Positions 1 to 6,953 are shown, counted from the first letter of the stretch. The stretch: DNA of 16,368 nucleotides from an uncultured Hyphomicrobiales bacterium (GCA_903918155.1 CAIXDD010000527.1:1-16368), one strand, 5' to 3'. Notes: generated by a model not told the origin, from the letters alone. Made by a program: numbers and translations.

Positions 1-152
1 CCCATCGGATCGGATGCGGGATGGCGCTGATGCAGGACGTTGAGGTTCAACTGGTTGGGCCACCAGTCGCGGTTCGAGCGCATCGAGAATTTCGGGCCCG
101 AATGCGCGCCGTGCATCACCGGGCATTTGCCGCCGGAACGATCGCCGTCCAT
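1..152 (-). CDS. katG: Catalase-peroxidase KatG, N-terminal fragment cut by the window edge
   Basis: Bifunctional heme catalase-peroxidase that removes hydrogen peroxide in the cytoplasm. Only the first 50 or so codons lie in the window; the gene runs off the left edge. The visible protein begins MDGDRSGGKCPVMHG and continues with SNRDWWPNQLNLNVLHQ and ASDPMG, which is the conserved N-terminal signature of KatG (CP-MHG followed by RDWWPNQLNL..L). The ATG at 152-150 is preceded by a GGAGGA Shine-Dalgarno at a spacing of six bases, so the start is secure. The heme-site residues and the Trp-Tyr-Met adduct lie outside the window and cannot be checked. The gene lies downstream of and in the same direction as the MFS gene, 189 bp away, and an inverted repeat in that gap may be its operator. 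Confidence 0.93.
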   Translation of the reverse strand, partial: MDGDRSGGKCPVMHGAHSGPKFSMRSNRDWWPNQLNLNVLHQRHPASDPM

Positions 153-184
153 GTTCAATCCTCCATATTGTGCGCAACGAGATC

Positions 185-212
185 TTGCGCAGCGTGGGCG
201 GACGCTACGCAA
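185..212. promoter_or_regulatory. 11-bp inverted repeat upstream of katG, candidate operator
   Basis: TTGCGCAGCGT (185-195) and ACGCTACGCAA (202-212) are inverted copies matching at 10 of 11 positions around a six-base spacer, 33-60 bases before the katG start. The position and symmetry fit a dimeric regulator site or a 5'-UTR hairpin. I cannot assign it to OxyR or another named regulator. Confidence 0.35.
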
Positions 213-341
213 ATCCGCCGGCGGGATGAAATTGGAAGTTTCGATGGACGCGATAGGGCGCGCCGATCAGCGCGCCGCGCCGAGCTTCGCCGCACAGGCC
301 GTCACGAAAAGCTAAAACGCCTGCATGAACAAGAAGAATGG

Positions 342-1619
342 CTATGCTTCGGTCTCGCGCGCGCGCCGCGTCTCCAGCGCGGCGATCATCGTCTTGCGAT
401 AGGGAAGGAGAAGGGCGCAGGCCAGAAGGCAAGCCGCGCCCGCCAGCGCGAAGGTCCAGCGCAGGCCGATCCATTCCGCCAGCGCGCCGAAGCCCAGCGC
501 GCCCGCCGCCGGCAGGCCGCGATAGATGAGCGTGTAAAGGCTCATCACGCGCCCGCGCAGCCGATCCTCGACGCGCGATTGCACCAGCGCCTGCACGCTC
601 GTGGAGAGCGTGTTGAGCCCATAGGCGGAGACGGCGGCGAAGGCGAGGCCCAGCGGAAAATGATCGCTGCCCACGAAGCCGATCATCGACAGGCTCGTGA
701 GCGCGCCGCCGAGAAAACACATATTCGTGAGGCCGCCCGTGCGGCCGTGGATGGCGACCCATGTCGCGCTCGCCATCGCGCCGGCGCCCATCGCCGAGGT
801 GAGCCAGGCGAGGCCGCTCGCCCCCGCGCCATAGACGTCGTCCGCAAAGCCCGGCAGCATGTCCTGCAAGGGGCGCACGGCGAGCGAGGCGGCGGCCAGC
901 ATGATCATCAGCGGGAAGACGCCCGCATGGCCGCGCACATAGCCGACGGCCTCCGCCACGTCCTGCAGCATGTTGCGCGCGCCCCGATGGGCTGCGGCGC
1001 GTTGCGGCTGGGCCATGGCGTGCATCGCCAGCGCGAAGAAAAACGTGCCCGCGGCATGGGCCGAAAAGGCGCCGAACACGCCCCAGACGGGAATGACCAG
1101 CGCGGCGATGGCGGGGCCGATGAAACGGCTCGCCTGAAAGAAAGCGGAATCGAGCGAGATGGCGGTGGCCACCATCTCGCGCGGCACGGTGAGCGGCACG
1201 AGCGCATGGCGGCCCGCGCTCGAATAGGCGTGGATCACGCCCAGCGCCAGGGTGAGGGCGAACAACAATTCGATGGAGAGGACGCCTGCGGCCATGCAGG
1301 CGGCAAGCGCTGCGGCCTGCGCGAATTGCAGCCATTGCGTGATGCGCACGAGGGTGAGCGCGGACATGCGGTCGCTGAGCGCGCCCGCCAGCGGCGAGAG
1401 CAGCAATATGGGCGCGAGATCGGCCGCCGCGACGGCGCCGAGCCAGACGGTGGACTCCGTCAGCTCCCACGCCAGCCAGCCCACGCCCACGCGATGCATC
1501 CACGAGGAGATCGCCGCCGGCGTCAGCCCGCCCATGAAAATCGCGAAATCGCGATGGCGCCACACGCCGATCACGCGGCGGGGCTCTGAGCCCTGTTGAT
1601 GGTCCGGGGCGTCTTTCAT
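342..1619 (-). CDS. MFS transporter, EntS/MFS_3-like exporter
   Basis: Predicted inner-membrane transporter of the major facilitator superfamily, 425 residues, the usual size for twelve helices. After a short polar N-terminus, helix 1 starts near residue 25 (DFAIFMGG...). The loop 2-3 signature appears as GALSDRMSA at residues 79-87, and about twelve Ala/Leu/Gly-rich hydrophobic stretches follow up to residue 410. The pattern, including the loop DRLRGRVMSLYTLIYRG, resembles the MFS_3 family that contains the enterobactin exporter EntS. Those proteins usually export siderophores, drugs or other small metabolites, but the substrate here cannot be read from sequence. The start ATG at 1619 follows AAGGA with four bases of spacing. 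It is divergent from the SDR gene and upstream of katG without an obvious terminator between them. The EntS resemblance plus katG and a nearby iron importer hints at an iron or oxidative-stress role, which is inference only. Confidence 0.85.
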   Translation of the reverse strand: MKDAPDHQQGSEPRRVIGVWRHRDFAIFMGGLTPAAISSWMHRVGVGWLAWELTESTVWLGAVAAADLAPILLLSPLAGALSDRMSALTLVRITQWLQFAQAAALAACMAAGVLSIELLFALTLALGVIHAYSSAGRHALVPLTVPREMVATAISLDSAFFQASRFIGPAIAALVIPVWGVFGAFSAHAAGTFFFALAMHAMAQPQRAAAHRGARNMLQDVAEAVGYVRGHAGVFPLMIMLAAASLAVRPLQDMLPGFADDVYGAGASGLAWLTSAMGAGAMASATWVAIHGRTGGLTNMCFLGGALTSLSMIGFVGSDHFPLGLAFAAVSAYGLNTLSTSVQALVQSRVEDRLRGRVMSLYTLIYRGLPAAGALGFGALAEWIGLRWTFALAGAACLLACALLLPYRKTMIAALETRRARETEA

Positions 1620-1675
1620 CGCGTCCTTGATCGTTTCCTCGGCCTAAGTGTAACGGCTGCGCGCAGCCGGGAAAC

Positions 1676-1701
1676 AAAAAAGCGCAGCTCTGCAGCTGCG
1701 C
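1676..1701 (-). terminator. Rho-independent terminator-like hairpin between divergent genes
   Basis: The stem GCGCAGCT/AGCTGCGC (1682-1689 with 1694-1701, loop CTGC) is followed on the minus strand by six T residues (1681-1676). On the plus strand it is followed only by a weaker T-rich stretch (1709-1715). A perfect 16-base palindrome, CGGCTGCGCGCAGCCG, lies next to it at 1654-1669. It sits 56 bases before the MFS start, where no upstream minus-strand gene is apparent. Confidence 0.6.
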
Positions 1702-1730
1702 CTTGGGCTTTTCTTTCAATGACGCGCCGC

Positions 1731-1759
1731 TTGTCACCCCTCGTCCGTCTGTCCAGAAT
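1731..1759 (+). promoter_or_regulatory. Candidate sigma-70 promoter for the SDR-ridA operon
   Basis: TTGTCA (1731-1736, five of six matches to TTGACA) is followed after 17 bases by CAGAAT (1754-1759, four of six matches to TATAAT), about 75 bases before the SDR start. It lies just past the hairpin region and points towards the SDR gene. Alphaproteobacterial -10 elements are loose, so this is only plausible. Confidence 0.3.
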
Positions 1760-1834
1760 GCGGGCAAGTCACGCGCGGCTCCGGCCCATCGGAGCTGAGC
1801 GCGCATACAAGCCATGAAGAGGGAAGAACCGCCC

Positions 1835-2572
1835 ATGAAAACCTATGTCGTCACCGGCGCGGCGAGCGGCATCGGCGCGGCTTGCGTCGCCGCCTTGCTC
1901 GACGGCGGCTGCAATGTGGGTGCGCTCGACGTGGCGCGCGCGGCTGCGCCCGCCGATCATTCGGCCGATGCGCGCCGCATGGACCTGTCCTGCGACGTGC
2001 GCGATCCCGCCGCCTGCGCCGGCGCCGTCGCGGCGGTGGTGGACAGGTTCGGCCGGCTCGACGGGCTCATTCATATGGCGGCGGTTCATTCCACCACGCC
2101 ATGGGACGAGCTGACGCCGGAGGAGTTCACGCGCACGCTGGAGGTCAATGTCACGGGCTCCTTCGTCATGGCGCAGGCGGCCGCGCGCGCCATGCGCATG
2201 ACGGGCGGCGGCGCCATCGTGCTGGCCTCGTCGGGCTCCATTCAGGTGTCGGGCGTTGGCGGCCATGGTCGCGGCGGGCCCGCCTATGTCAGTTCGAAAG
2301 CGGCGATCATCGGGCTCACGCGCGCGCTGGCGCGTTCGCTCGCGCCGCACAGGATCCGCGTGAACGCCGTCAGCCCCGGCGCGACGCGCACGGCGATGAC
2401 GGCCGATTACGACGAGGTCGCGCTGCGCAAGGTGGGCGAGCGCACGCTGACGGGCAAGATCGGCGAGCCGCATGAAATCGCCGCCGTCGCCTGTTTCCTC
2501 GTCTCCGACGCGGCGAGCTACGTCAACGGCGAGATCGTCGCCGCCAACGGCGGCGGCTCAATGGGCCTGTAA
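1835..2572 (+). CDS. Short-chain dehydrogenase/reductase (classical SDR)
   Basis: NAD(P)-dependent cytosolic oxidoreductase of 245 residues, the normal size for a classical SDR. Visible motifs in order: the cofactor motif TGAASGIG (residues 7-14), an acidic residue after the second strand (LDV, Asp32) that favours NAD(H), the structural Asn in VNVTG (Asn105), the ASSGS segment containing the catalytic Ser (near 133-135), the catalytic pair in YVSSK (Tyr151, Lys155) and the PGATRT loop. The usual NNAG motif is replaced by HMAAVH. I chose the ATG at 1835 because GAGGGAAG precedes it at a suitable distance and the protein then begins MKTYVVTG as in relatives; an ATG at 1814 would add seven residues. 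The ridA-like gene starts 20 bases downstream, so they are probably co-transcribed. The substrate is unknown; hydroxy-acid, sugar or acyl substrates are all possible. Confidence 0.9.
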   Translation: MKTYVVTGAASGIGAACVAALLDGGCNVGALDVARAAAPADHSADARRMDLSCDVRDPAACAGAVAAVVDRFGRLDGLIHMAAVHSTTPWDELTPEEFTRTLEVNVTGSFVMAQAAARAMRMTGGGAIVLASSGSIQVSGVGGHGRGGPAYVSSKAAIIGLTRALARSLAPHRIRVNAVSPGATRTAMTADYDEVALRKVGERTLTGKIGEPHEIAAVACFLVSDAASYVNGEIVAANGGGSMGL

Positions 2573-2592
2573 CCGGAAAGGACCGACGCGCG

Positions 2593-2937
2593 ATGATCGA
2601 TTATTTCGGCAAGAAGGAAAACAACAGCCAGGTCGTGAGCTTCTCCGGCCTGTTGTTCCTGTCCGGCGTCACGGCCTCGGACAAGACGGGCTCCATCGTC
2701 GCGCAGACGCGGCTCGTTCTTCAGACCATCGAGGAACGCTTGCGCTCGTGCGGGAGCGACAAGTCCCATCTTCTCGCCAGCACGGTCTTCCTCGCCGATC
2801 TTGCGATGAAGGAGGAGATGAACCGCGTCTGGATCGACTGGATCGACTCCGCCCGTCCGCCCGCGCGCACCTGCGTGGGCGCCATCCTCACCCCGCGCAC
2901 GCTGATCGAGGTGAGCGTGATCGCCTGCAAGGCGTGA
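2593..2937 (+). CDS. RidA/YjgF/YER057c/UK114 family protein
   Basis: Small protein of 114 residues, the usual size of the Rid family, whose founding member hydrolyses reactive enamine/imine intermediates to keto acids and ammonia. The C-terminal half carries the family pattern PARTCV (Arg92, Cys94) and IEVSVIA (Glu106), corresponding to Arg105, Cys107 and Glu120 of E. coli RidA; the Arg is the residue that binds the substrate carboxylate. The N-terminal segment GLLFLSGVTA matches the family's first strand-turn, but the preceding GPYSQ-like motif of canonical RidA is absent. It may therefore belong to one of the less studied Rid subfamilies. It lies 20 bases behind the SDR gene, suggesting a joint pathway producing an enamine/imine or a keto compound. 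The reaction is not determined by the sequence. Confidence 0.88.
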   Translation: MIDYFGKKENNSQVVSFSGLLFLSGVTASDKTGSIVAQTRLVLQTIEERLRSCGSDKSHLLASTVFLADLAMKEEMNRVWIDWIDSARPPARTCVGAILTPRTLIEVSVIACKA

Positions 2938-2949
2938 GAGCGCACAACG

Positions 2950-2979
2950 AAAAAGGGCGGCTGCATTCCGCAGCCGCCC
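2950..2979 (-). terminator. Rho-independent terminator of rpsD (also between convergent ridA)
   Basis: A ten-base-pair perfect stem, GGGCGGCTGC (2955-2964) with GCAGCCGCCC (2970-2979), has loop ATTCC and is followed on the minus strand by TTTTT (2954-2950). It sits 25 bases after the rpsD stop codon and 12 bases after the ridA-like stop, so it is placed to end rpsD transcripts and may also block readthrough from the plus strand. Confidence 0.85.
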
Positions 2980-3004
2980 TGTCGTCCGCAAAAGGCGCGT
3001 TCGC

Positions 3005-3622
3005 TTAGCGCGAATAGAATTCGATCACGAGGTTCGGCTCCATCATGACCGGGTAGGGCACTTCGGAGGGGAGCGGAACGCGGGTGAGCTTCGCGGTCAT
3101 TTTCGAATGGTCGACTTCGTAGAAGTCGGGCGTGTCGCGCTCGGCGAGCTGGCTGGCTTCGAGAACGATGGTCAGCTGCTTGGAGCTTTCCTTCACTTCC
3201 ACCAGATCGCCGGGCTTCACCTGATAGGAGGCGATGTTCACGCGACGGCCGTTCACGCGGATGTGGCCGTGGTTCACGAACTGGCGCGCGGCGAAGGGCG
3301 TGGCGGCGAATTTGGCGCGATAGACCACCGCGTCGAGACGACGCTCGAGCAGGCCGATCAGATTGTCGCCCGAGTCGCCCTTCATGCGAATGGCTTCCGC
3401 GTAATATTTGCGGAACTGCTTCTCGGAGATATTGCCGTAATAGCCCTTGAGCTTCTGCTTCGCCTTCAGCTGGGTGCCGAAGTCGGAGAGCTTGCCCTTG
3501 CGGCGCTGGCCGTGCTGGCCGGGGCCGTATTCGCGGCGGTTCACCGGGCTCTTCGGGCGGCCCCAGATGTTCTGGCCCATGCGGCGGTCGAGTTTGTACT
3601 TGGCTTCTGCGCGCTTCGTCAT
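3005..3622 (-). CDS. rpsD: 30S ribosomal protein S4 (uS4)
   Basis: Primary 16S rRNA-binding protein of the small subunit, 205 residues, full length. The N-terminus MTKRAEAKYKLDRRMGQN and the blocks REYGPGQHGQRRKGKLSDFG and KQFRKYYAEAIRMKGDSG are typical of alphaproteobacterial S4. The S4 RNA-binding domain follows at about residues 90-155 (LLERRLDAVVYR, RQFVNHGHIRVNGRRVNI, KPGDLVEV), and the protein ends in VIEFYSR. The N-terminal zinc cysteines are absent, so this is the C-minus form. The ATG at 3622 follows GAGG at suitable spacing. The gene stands alone with its own terminator rather than in the alpha operon, which is usual in this class. An unusually long non-coding upstream stretch separates it from the iron operon. 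S4 represses its own translation in E. coli; no equivalent leader can be verified here. Confidence 0.97.
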   Translation of the reverse strand: MTKRAEAKYKLDRRMGQNIWGRPKSPVNRREYGPGQHGQRRKGKLSDFGTQLKAKQKLKGYYGNISEKQFRKYYAEAIRMKGDSGDNLIGLLERRLDAVVYRAKFAATPFAARQFVNHGHIRVNGRRVNIASYQVKPGDLVEVKESSKQLTIVLEASQLAERDTPDFYEVDHSKMTAKLTRVPLPSEVPYPVMMEPNLVIEFYSR

Positions 3623-3866
3623 CGCGGTCCTCGTAATGTTGCGCCGACGAGGCCGCGTGCGCGCGGGCGCATGCGCGCCGCTCCATCCGCGTCTCCTCCC
3701 GCCGGCAGGTGGCGGAGGAACGCGCCCTCCTCTGTCGCGGCCCGAAAGCTGCGACCGACAGGTCTCTCACCGGAACGGGAAAGGCCACGGGTGCGTCAAA
3801 TGCAATGCGCGCCACAGGGGCGCGCAAGCCCCGTTTCTCTAGAGGGGTGAGCGGGTAAAGTCAATT

Positions 3867-3956
3867 CCAAGGGGCTTGTCCAAGGGGCTTGTCCAAGGGG
3901 CTTGTCCAAGGGGCTCGCCAAAGGGGCTTGTCAAAGGGGCTTGCAAGCGGGCTTGC
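3867..3956. repeat. Degenerate 13-bp tandem repeat array, unit CCAAGGGGCTTGT
   Basis: Three identical units CCAAGGGGCTTGT occupy 3867-3879, 3880-3892 and 3893-3905. Diverging copies follow: CCAAGGGGCTCGC (3906-3918), CAAAGGGGCTTGT (3919-3931), CAAAGGGGCTTGC (3932-3944) and a decayed unit AAGCGGGCTTGC (3945-3956). The units are contiguous without spacers, so this is a minisatellite, not CRISPR. Homogeneous units at the rpsD side and decay towards the iron operon suggest slipped-strand expansion. Confidence 0.93.
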
Positions 3957-3994
3957 GAGCCGGCTCGCGGGGGCTTTCGGGAGGGACGCGCGGC

Positions 3995-4031
3995 AGTTTA
4001 GAACGCCTCCGTTTTAGAAAAGTTCTAAACT
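3995..4031. promoter_or_regulatory. Iron control element (Irr-type box) with an additional upstream half-site
   Basis: TTTAGAA (4013-4019), AAG, TTCTAAA (4023-4029) is a perfect match to the alphaproteobacterial ICE/Irr palindrome TTTAGAA-N3-TTCTAAA. A further half-site TTTAGAA lies at 3997-4003. It is part of AGTTTAGAAC (3995-4004), whose perfect inverted copy GTTCTAAACT is at 4022-4031. The site ends about 70 bases before the start of the Fe(III)-binding protein gene. Irr-family regulators sense heme/iron status; whether this site activates or represses cannot be read here. Confidence 0.85.
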
Positions 4032-4102
4032 ACTGATTTTGCTTGCATTTCTTCAAAAGGCGGGCATTCTGTCGGCCTGTCTCGTAACCTTTGGATTCCC
4101 TC

Positions 4103-5131
4103 ATGTCCGTTCGCAGCCTTTCCTCGACAAGCCTGTTCGTCGCCGGCGCGCTCGCGCTGGTCGCCCCGGGCGCCTCCGCCCAGCAGGCGGTGAACCTTTA
4201 CACCACGCGCGAGCCCGGCCTCGTGCGCCCGCTGATCGAGGCGTTCGAGAAAAGCTCCGGCGTGAAGGTGAACACGGTTTTCGTGAAAGAGGGGCTGGCC
4301 GAGCGCGTGGCGGCGGAGGGCGCGCGCTCGCCCGCCGATCTTCTGATGGAGGTCGACATCGGCAATCTGGTCGATCTCGTGAACCGCGGCGTGGCGCAGC
4401 CGGTGAAGTCGGACGTGATCGAAAAGGTCGTGCCCGCCAATCTGCGCGATCCGGAGGGCCGCTGGGTCGCCCTGTCCATGCGCGCGCGCCTCTTCTACGC
4501 CGCCAAGCCTCTGGGGCTGAAGGCCCTCGGCTATGAGGATCTCGCCAAGCCCGAATATAAGGGCAAGCTGTGCATGCGCTCGGGCCAGCATCCCTACAAC
4601 ACGGCGCTGATCGGCGCCTATATCGCCCATTACGGGCCGGAAAAGGCGGAGGCCTGGCTGCGCGGCGTGAAGGCCAATCTCGCGCGCAAGGCCTCAGGCG
4701 GCGACCGCGAGGTGGCGCGCGACATTCTCGGCGGCGTCTGCGAGCTGGGCGTGGGCAATTCCTATTACGTCGGCCTGATGCGCTCGGGCGCCGGCGGGCC
4801 GGACCAGAAGAAATGGGGCGAGGCCATCGACGTCGTTCTCCCCACGCTGGAGGGCAAGGGCGTTCACGTGAACGTCTCCGGCGCCGCCGTGGCGAAAAAC
4901 GCGCCCAACCGCGCGGCTGCGGTCAAGCTGCTCGAATGGCTCCTGTCCGACGAGGCCCAGGCGATCTACGCGCAGGGCAATTTCGAATATCCCGTCTCGA
5001 AGGGGGCGGTCGTGCATCCGATCATCGCGGCTCTGGGGACGCTCAACGTCGATCCGCTGCCCGTCGCCGATCTGGTGCGTCACCGCAAGCAGGCGAGCGA
5101 ACTGGTCGACAAGGTCGGTTTCGACAATTAA
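4103..5131 (+). CDS. Fe(III) ABC transporter periplasmic binding protein, FutA/FbpA family
   Basis: Periplasmic receptor that binds ferric iron and delivers it to the permease encoded next. With the ATG at 4103 it has 342 residues and a signal peptide cleaved near residue 26 (hydrophobic stretch LFVAGALALV, then APGASA/QQAV). The mature start VNLYTTREPGL is characteristic of the family and supplies Tyr33 as a likely iron ligand. Further likely ligands are Tyr132 in RARLFYA and the paired tyrosines in NSYYVG (221-222). Cys157 and Cys213 could form a disulfide. A TTG at 4091 is in frame but adds nothing, and neither start has a strong Shine-Dalgarno. It is the first gene of a three-gene operon behind an Irr-type box, which strongly supports iron as the substrate. 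Confidence 0.93.
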   Translation: MSVRSLSSTSLFVAGALALVAPGASAQQAVNLYTTREPGLVRPLIEAFEKSSGVKVNTVFVKEGLAERVAAEGARSPADLLMEVDIGNLVDLVNRGVAQPVKSDVIEKVVPANLRDPEGRWVALSMRARLFYAAKPLGLKALGYEDLAKPEYKGKLCMRSGQHPYNTALIGAYIAHYGPEKAEAWLRGVKANLARKASGGDREVARDILGGVCELGVGNSYYVGLMRSGAGGPDQKKWGEAIDVVLPTLEGKGVHVNVSGAAVAKNAPNRAAAVKLLEWLLSDEAQAIYAQGNFEYPVSKGAVVHPIIAALGTLNVDPLPVADLVRHRKQASELVDKVGFDN

Positions 5132-5174
5132 TCCCTTCGCCAGCGCCGCGCGTGGAGGCGGCGAACGGGGCGAC

Positions 5175-6953
5175 ATGCGTTCAGGCTTTTCAAGCAGCGC
5201 GTTTTTCGGACGGGGAGGCGAGCGGTCCTGGCTCGTCGCCTCCGCATGCGTCGCGCTGCTCGTCCTCGCCCCCTTCGTCTCGCTCGGCCTGATCGCGGCG
5301 CAGGGGTCGGGCGACCTCTGGCCGCATATTCTCGCCTATGTCCTGCCGCAGGCGCTGCGCGACACGGCGATCCTGCTGGCGGGCGTGGGCGTGGTGGTGG
5401 TGACGCTGGGCGTCGGCCTCGCCTGGCTGGTGACGGCCTATGAATTCCCGGGCCGGCGGGCGTTCGACTGGGCGCTGCTGCTGCCTCTCGCCACGCCCAC
5501 TTATATCGTCGCCTACGCCTATCTCGATCTCATGCATCCGATCGGCCCGGTGCAGACCGGCCTGCGCGCGCTTCTCGGCCTCACCGATCCGCGCGCGCTC
5601 TGGTTTCCCGACGTGCGCACGATGACGGGCTGCGTGCTGCTGCTGGGCTTCGTGCTCTATCCGTACGTCTATCTCTCCACGCGCGCGATGTTCCTGATGC
5701 AGGCGGGCAGCCTGCTGGAGGCCGCGCGCACGCTGGGGGCGAGCCGCACGCGCGTGTTTTTCCGCGTGGCCCTGCCGCTTGCGCGCCCCGCCATCGCGGT
5801 GGGCGCGTCGCTGGCGCTGATGGAGGCGCTCAACGACATCGGCGCGTCGGAATTCCTCGGCGTGAAGACGCTCTCGGTGTCGATCTACGCCACATGGATC
5901 AACCGCTCGAACCTGCCCGGCGCCGCGCAGATCGCGCTCGCCATGCTGCTCGTCGTCGTGGCGCTGATCCTGCTGGAGCGATGGGCGCGCCGGCGCGAAC
6001 GCTATGTCTCGCAAGCCCAGCGCGCGCGCCGCGCCGCGCCCCTGCGGCTGAAGGGCTGGCGCGCCGGCCTCGCCATCGCGCTGGTGAGCGCGCCCATTCT
6101 CGTGGGCTTTCTGCTGCCGGCGGGCCATGTGGCGAGCGAGGCGTGGAAGCGCGTGCGCTTTGCGGGCGTGTCGCCGCAAATCTGGCAGGAGGTGCTCAAC
6201 ACGATCCTGGTCGCGGGCGCAGCGACCCTGGTCGCCGCCACGCTCGGCTTTCTTGTGGCCGCCTCCGCGCGCCTGTCGCGCGCGCCCGTGGGGGGCGCGC
6301 TTCTGCGGGCGGCCTCGCTGGGCTATGCGGCGCCGGGCACCGTGGTCGCCATCGGCCTCATGACGCCGCTTTTCCTGCTCGACAATCTCATCGCCGACGG
6401 GCTGGAGGCCGCCTTCGGCCTGTCGGTCGGGCTTCTCATCTCGGGGTCGGGCGCCGCGCTGGTCTACGCCTATGCGGTGCGCTTCCTCACCATTTCCGCC
6501 GGCGGCGTGGAATCGGGGCTGGCGAAGCTCTCCCCCTCGCTCGACCATGCGGCCCGCGCGCTGGGCCAGACGGCGGGCGGGGCCATGCGGCGGGTGCATC
6601 TGCCGCTGATCCGCCCGGCGCTGGGCGGCGCGGCCTTGCTTGTTTTCGTCGATTGCATGAAAGAACTGCCTGCGACGCTGCTTCTGCGTCCGCTGAATTT
6701 CGAAACGCTGGCGACCCACCTCTATGGCGAGGCGGCGCGCGGCACTTATGAGGATGGCTCGGTGGCCGCCACCTTCATCGTTCTGGTGGGCTTGATCCCC
6801 GTCGTCATGCTGGCCCGCCTGAGCCGGCGGCGCGCGCTCGCCTGGGACAAGGGCGCAGGCGACGGCGAGGCGATGGCGCGCGACCTTCTGCTGCCGGAAT
6901 CCGCCGCCGCCGTCTCGGCCTCCGCCCCGCCCGCCCAGCGAGGCGGCGCATGA
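5175..6953 (+). CDS. Fe(III) ABC transporter permease, fused two-domain FbpB/FutB type
   Basis: Inner-membrane permease of 592 residues with two homologous BinDP-type transmembrane halves in one chain, as is normal for ferric-iron importers (about twelve helices). Each half carries the cytoplasmic coupling motif that docks on the ATPase. The first is EAARTLGASRTRVFF from residue 182, followed by LPLARPAI; the second is DHAARALGQTAGGAMRR from residue 457, followed by LPLIRPAL. The start ATG at 5175 is 43 bases after the binding-protein stop. The stop overlaps the ATPase start by four bases (ATGA), so translation of the two is probably coupled. A polar Ala/Pro-rich tail follows the last helix. 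Substrate assignment rests on the neighbouring FutA-type gene and the Irr box. Confidence 0.92.
   Translation: MRSGFSSSAFFGRGGERSWLVASACVALLVLAPFVSLGLIAAQGSGDLWPHILAYVLPQALRDTAILLAGVGVVVVTLGVGLAWLVTAYEFPGRRAFDWALLLPLATPTYIVAYAYLDLMHPIGPVQTGLRALLGLTDPRALWFPDVRTMTGCVLLLGFVLYPYVYLSTRAMFLMQAGSLLEAARTLGASRTRVFFRVALPLARPAIAVGASLALMEALNDIGASEFLGVKTLSVSIYATWINRSNLPGAAQIALAMLLVVVALILLERWARRRERYVSQAQRARRAAPLRLKGWRAGLAIALVSAPILVGFLLPAGHVASEAWKRVRFAGVSPQIWQEVLNTILVAGAATLVAATLGFLVAASARLSRAPVGGALLRAASLGYAAPGTVVAIGLMTPLFLLDNLIADGLEAAFGLSVGLLISGSGAALVYAYAVRFLTISAGGVESGLAKLSPSLDHAARALGQTAGGAMRRVHLPLIRPALGGAALLVFVDCMKELPATLLLRPLNFETLATHLYGEAARGTYEDGSVAATFIVLVGLIPVVMLARLSRRRALAWDKGAGDGEAMARDLLLPESAAAVSASAPPAQRGGA

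Larger units (their letters stand above)
3623..4102. other. 480-bp non-coding region between rpsD and the iron ABC operon
   Basis: No convincing gene lies here; open frames crossing it are antisense to rpsD or lack family features. From the rpsD side it holds the rpsD leader, and a possible minus-strand -35 TTGACG (3799-3794) without a good -10. A hairpin follows (GCGCGCC 3807-3813 with GGCGCGC 3819-3825), which has no T-tract. The 13-bp tandem array (3867-3956) comes next, then the perfect palindrome GCGAGCCGGCTCGC (3955-3968), the Irr-type box with its extra half-site (3995-4031), and the leader of the iron operon. Confidence 0.7.

Noticed and set aside
21..1589. A 522-codon plus-strand open frame opposite the MFS gene, and similar long open frames opposite futB (5190-6719), purB (9713-11047) and the second MFS gene (11612-13090).
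   Set aside because: They are Arg/Ala/Gly/His-rich antisense shadows caused by G/C third positions; none has a family motif, and the opposite strand carries a clear gene in each case.
3772..3797. GGAAC-N17-CGTC on the plus strand, a near match to an EcfG promoter.
   Set aside because: The -10 has a mismatch, and the next plus-strand gene starts about 300 bases away behind its own Irr-box promoter region.
3807..3825. GCGCGCC/GGCGCGC hairpin upstream of rpsD as a terminator or S4 autoregulatory site.
   Set aside because: There is no T-tract on either strand, and no recognisable S4-binding pseudoknot can be verified by eye.
3867..3956. Possible CRISPR-like array because of repeated units.
   Set aside because: Units are only 13 bp, contiguous and without unique spacers; there are no cas genes.
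4091..4102. TTG at 4091 as the start of the Fe(III)-binding protein.
   Set aside because: The ATG at 4103 gives a normal signal peptide, and the TTG has no better ribosome site.
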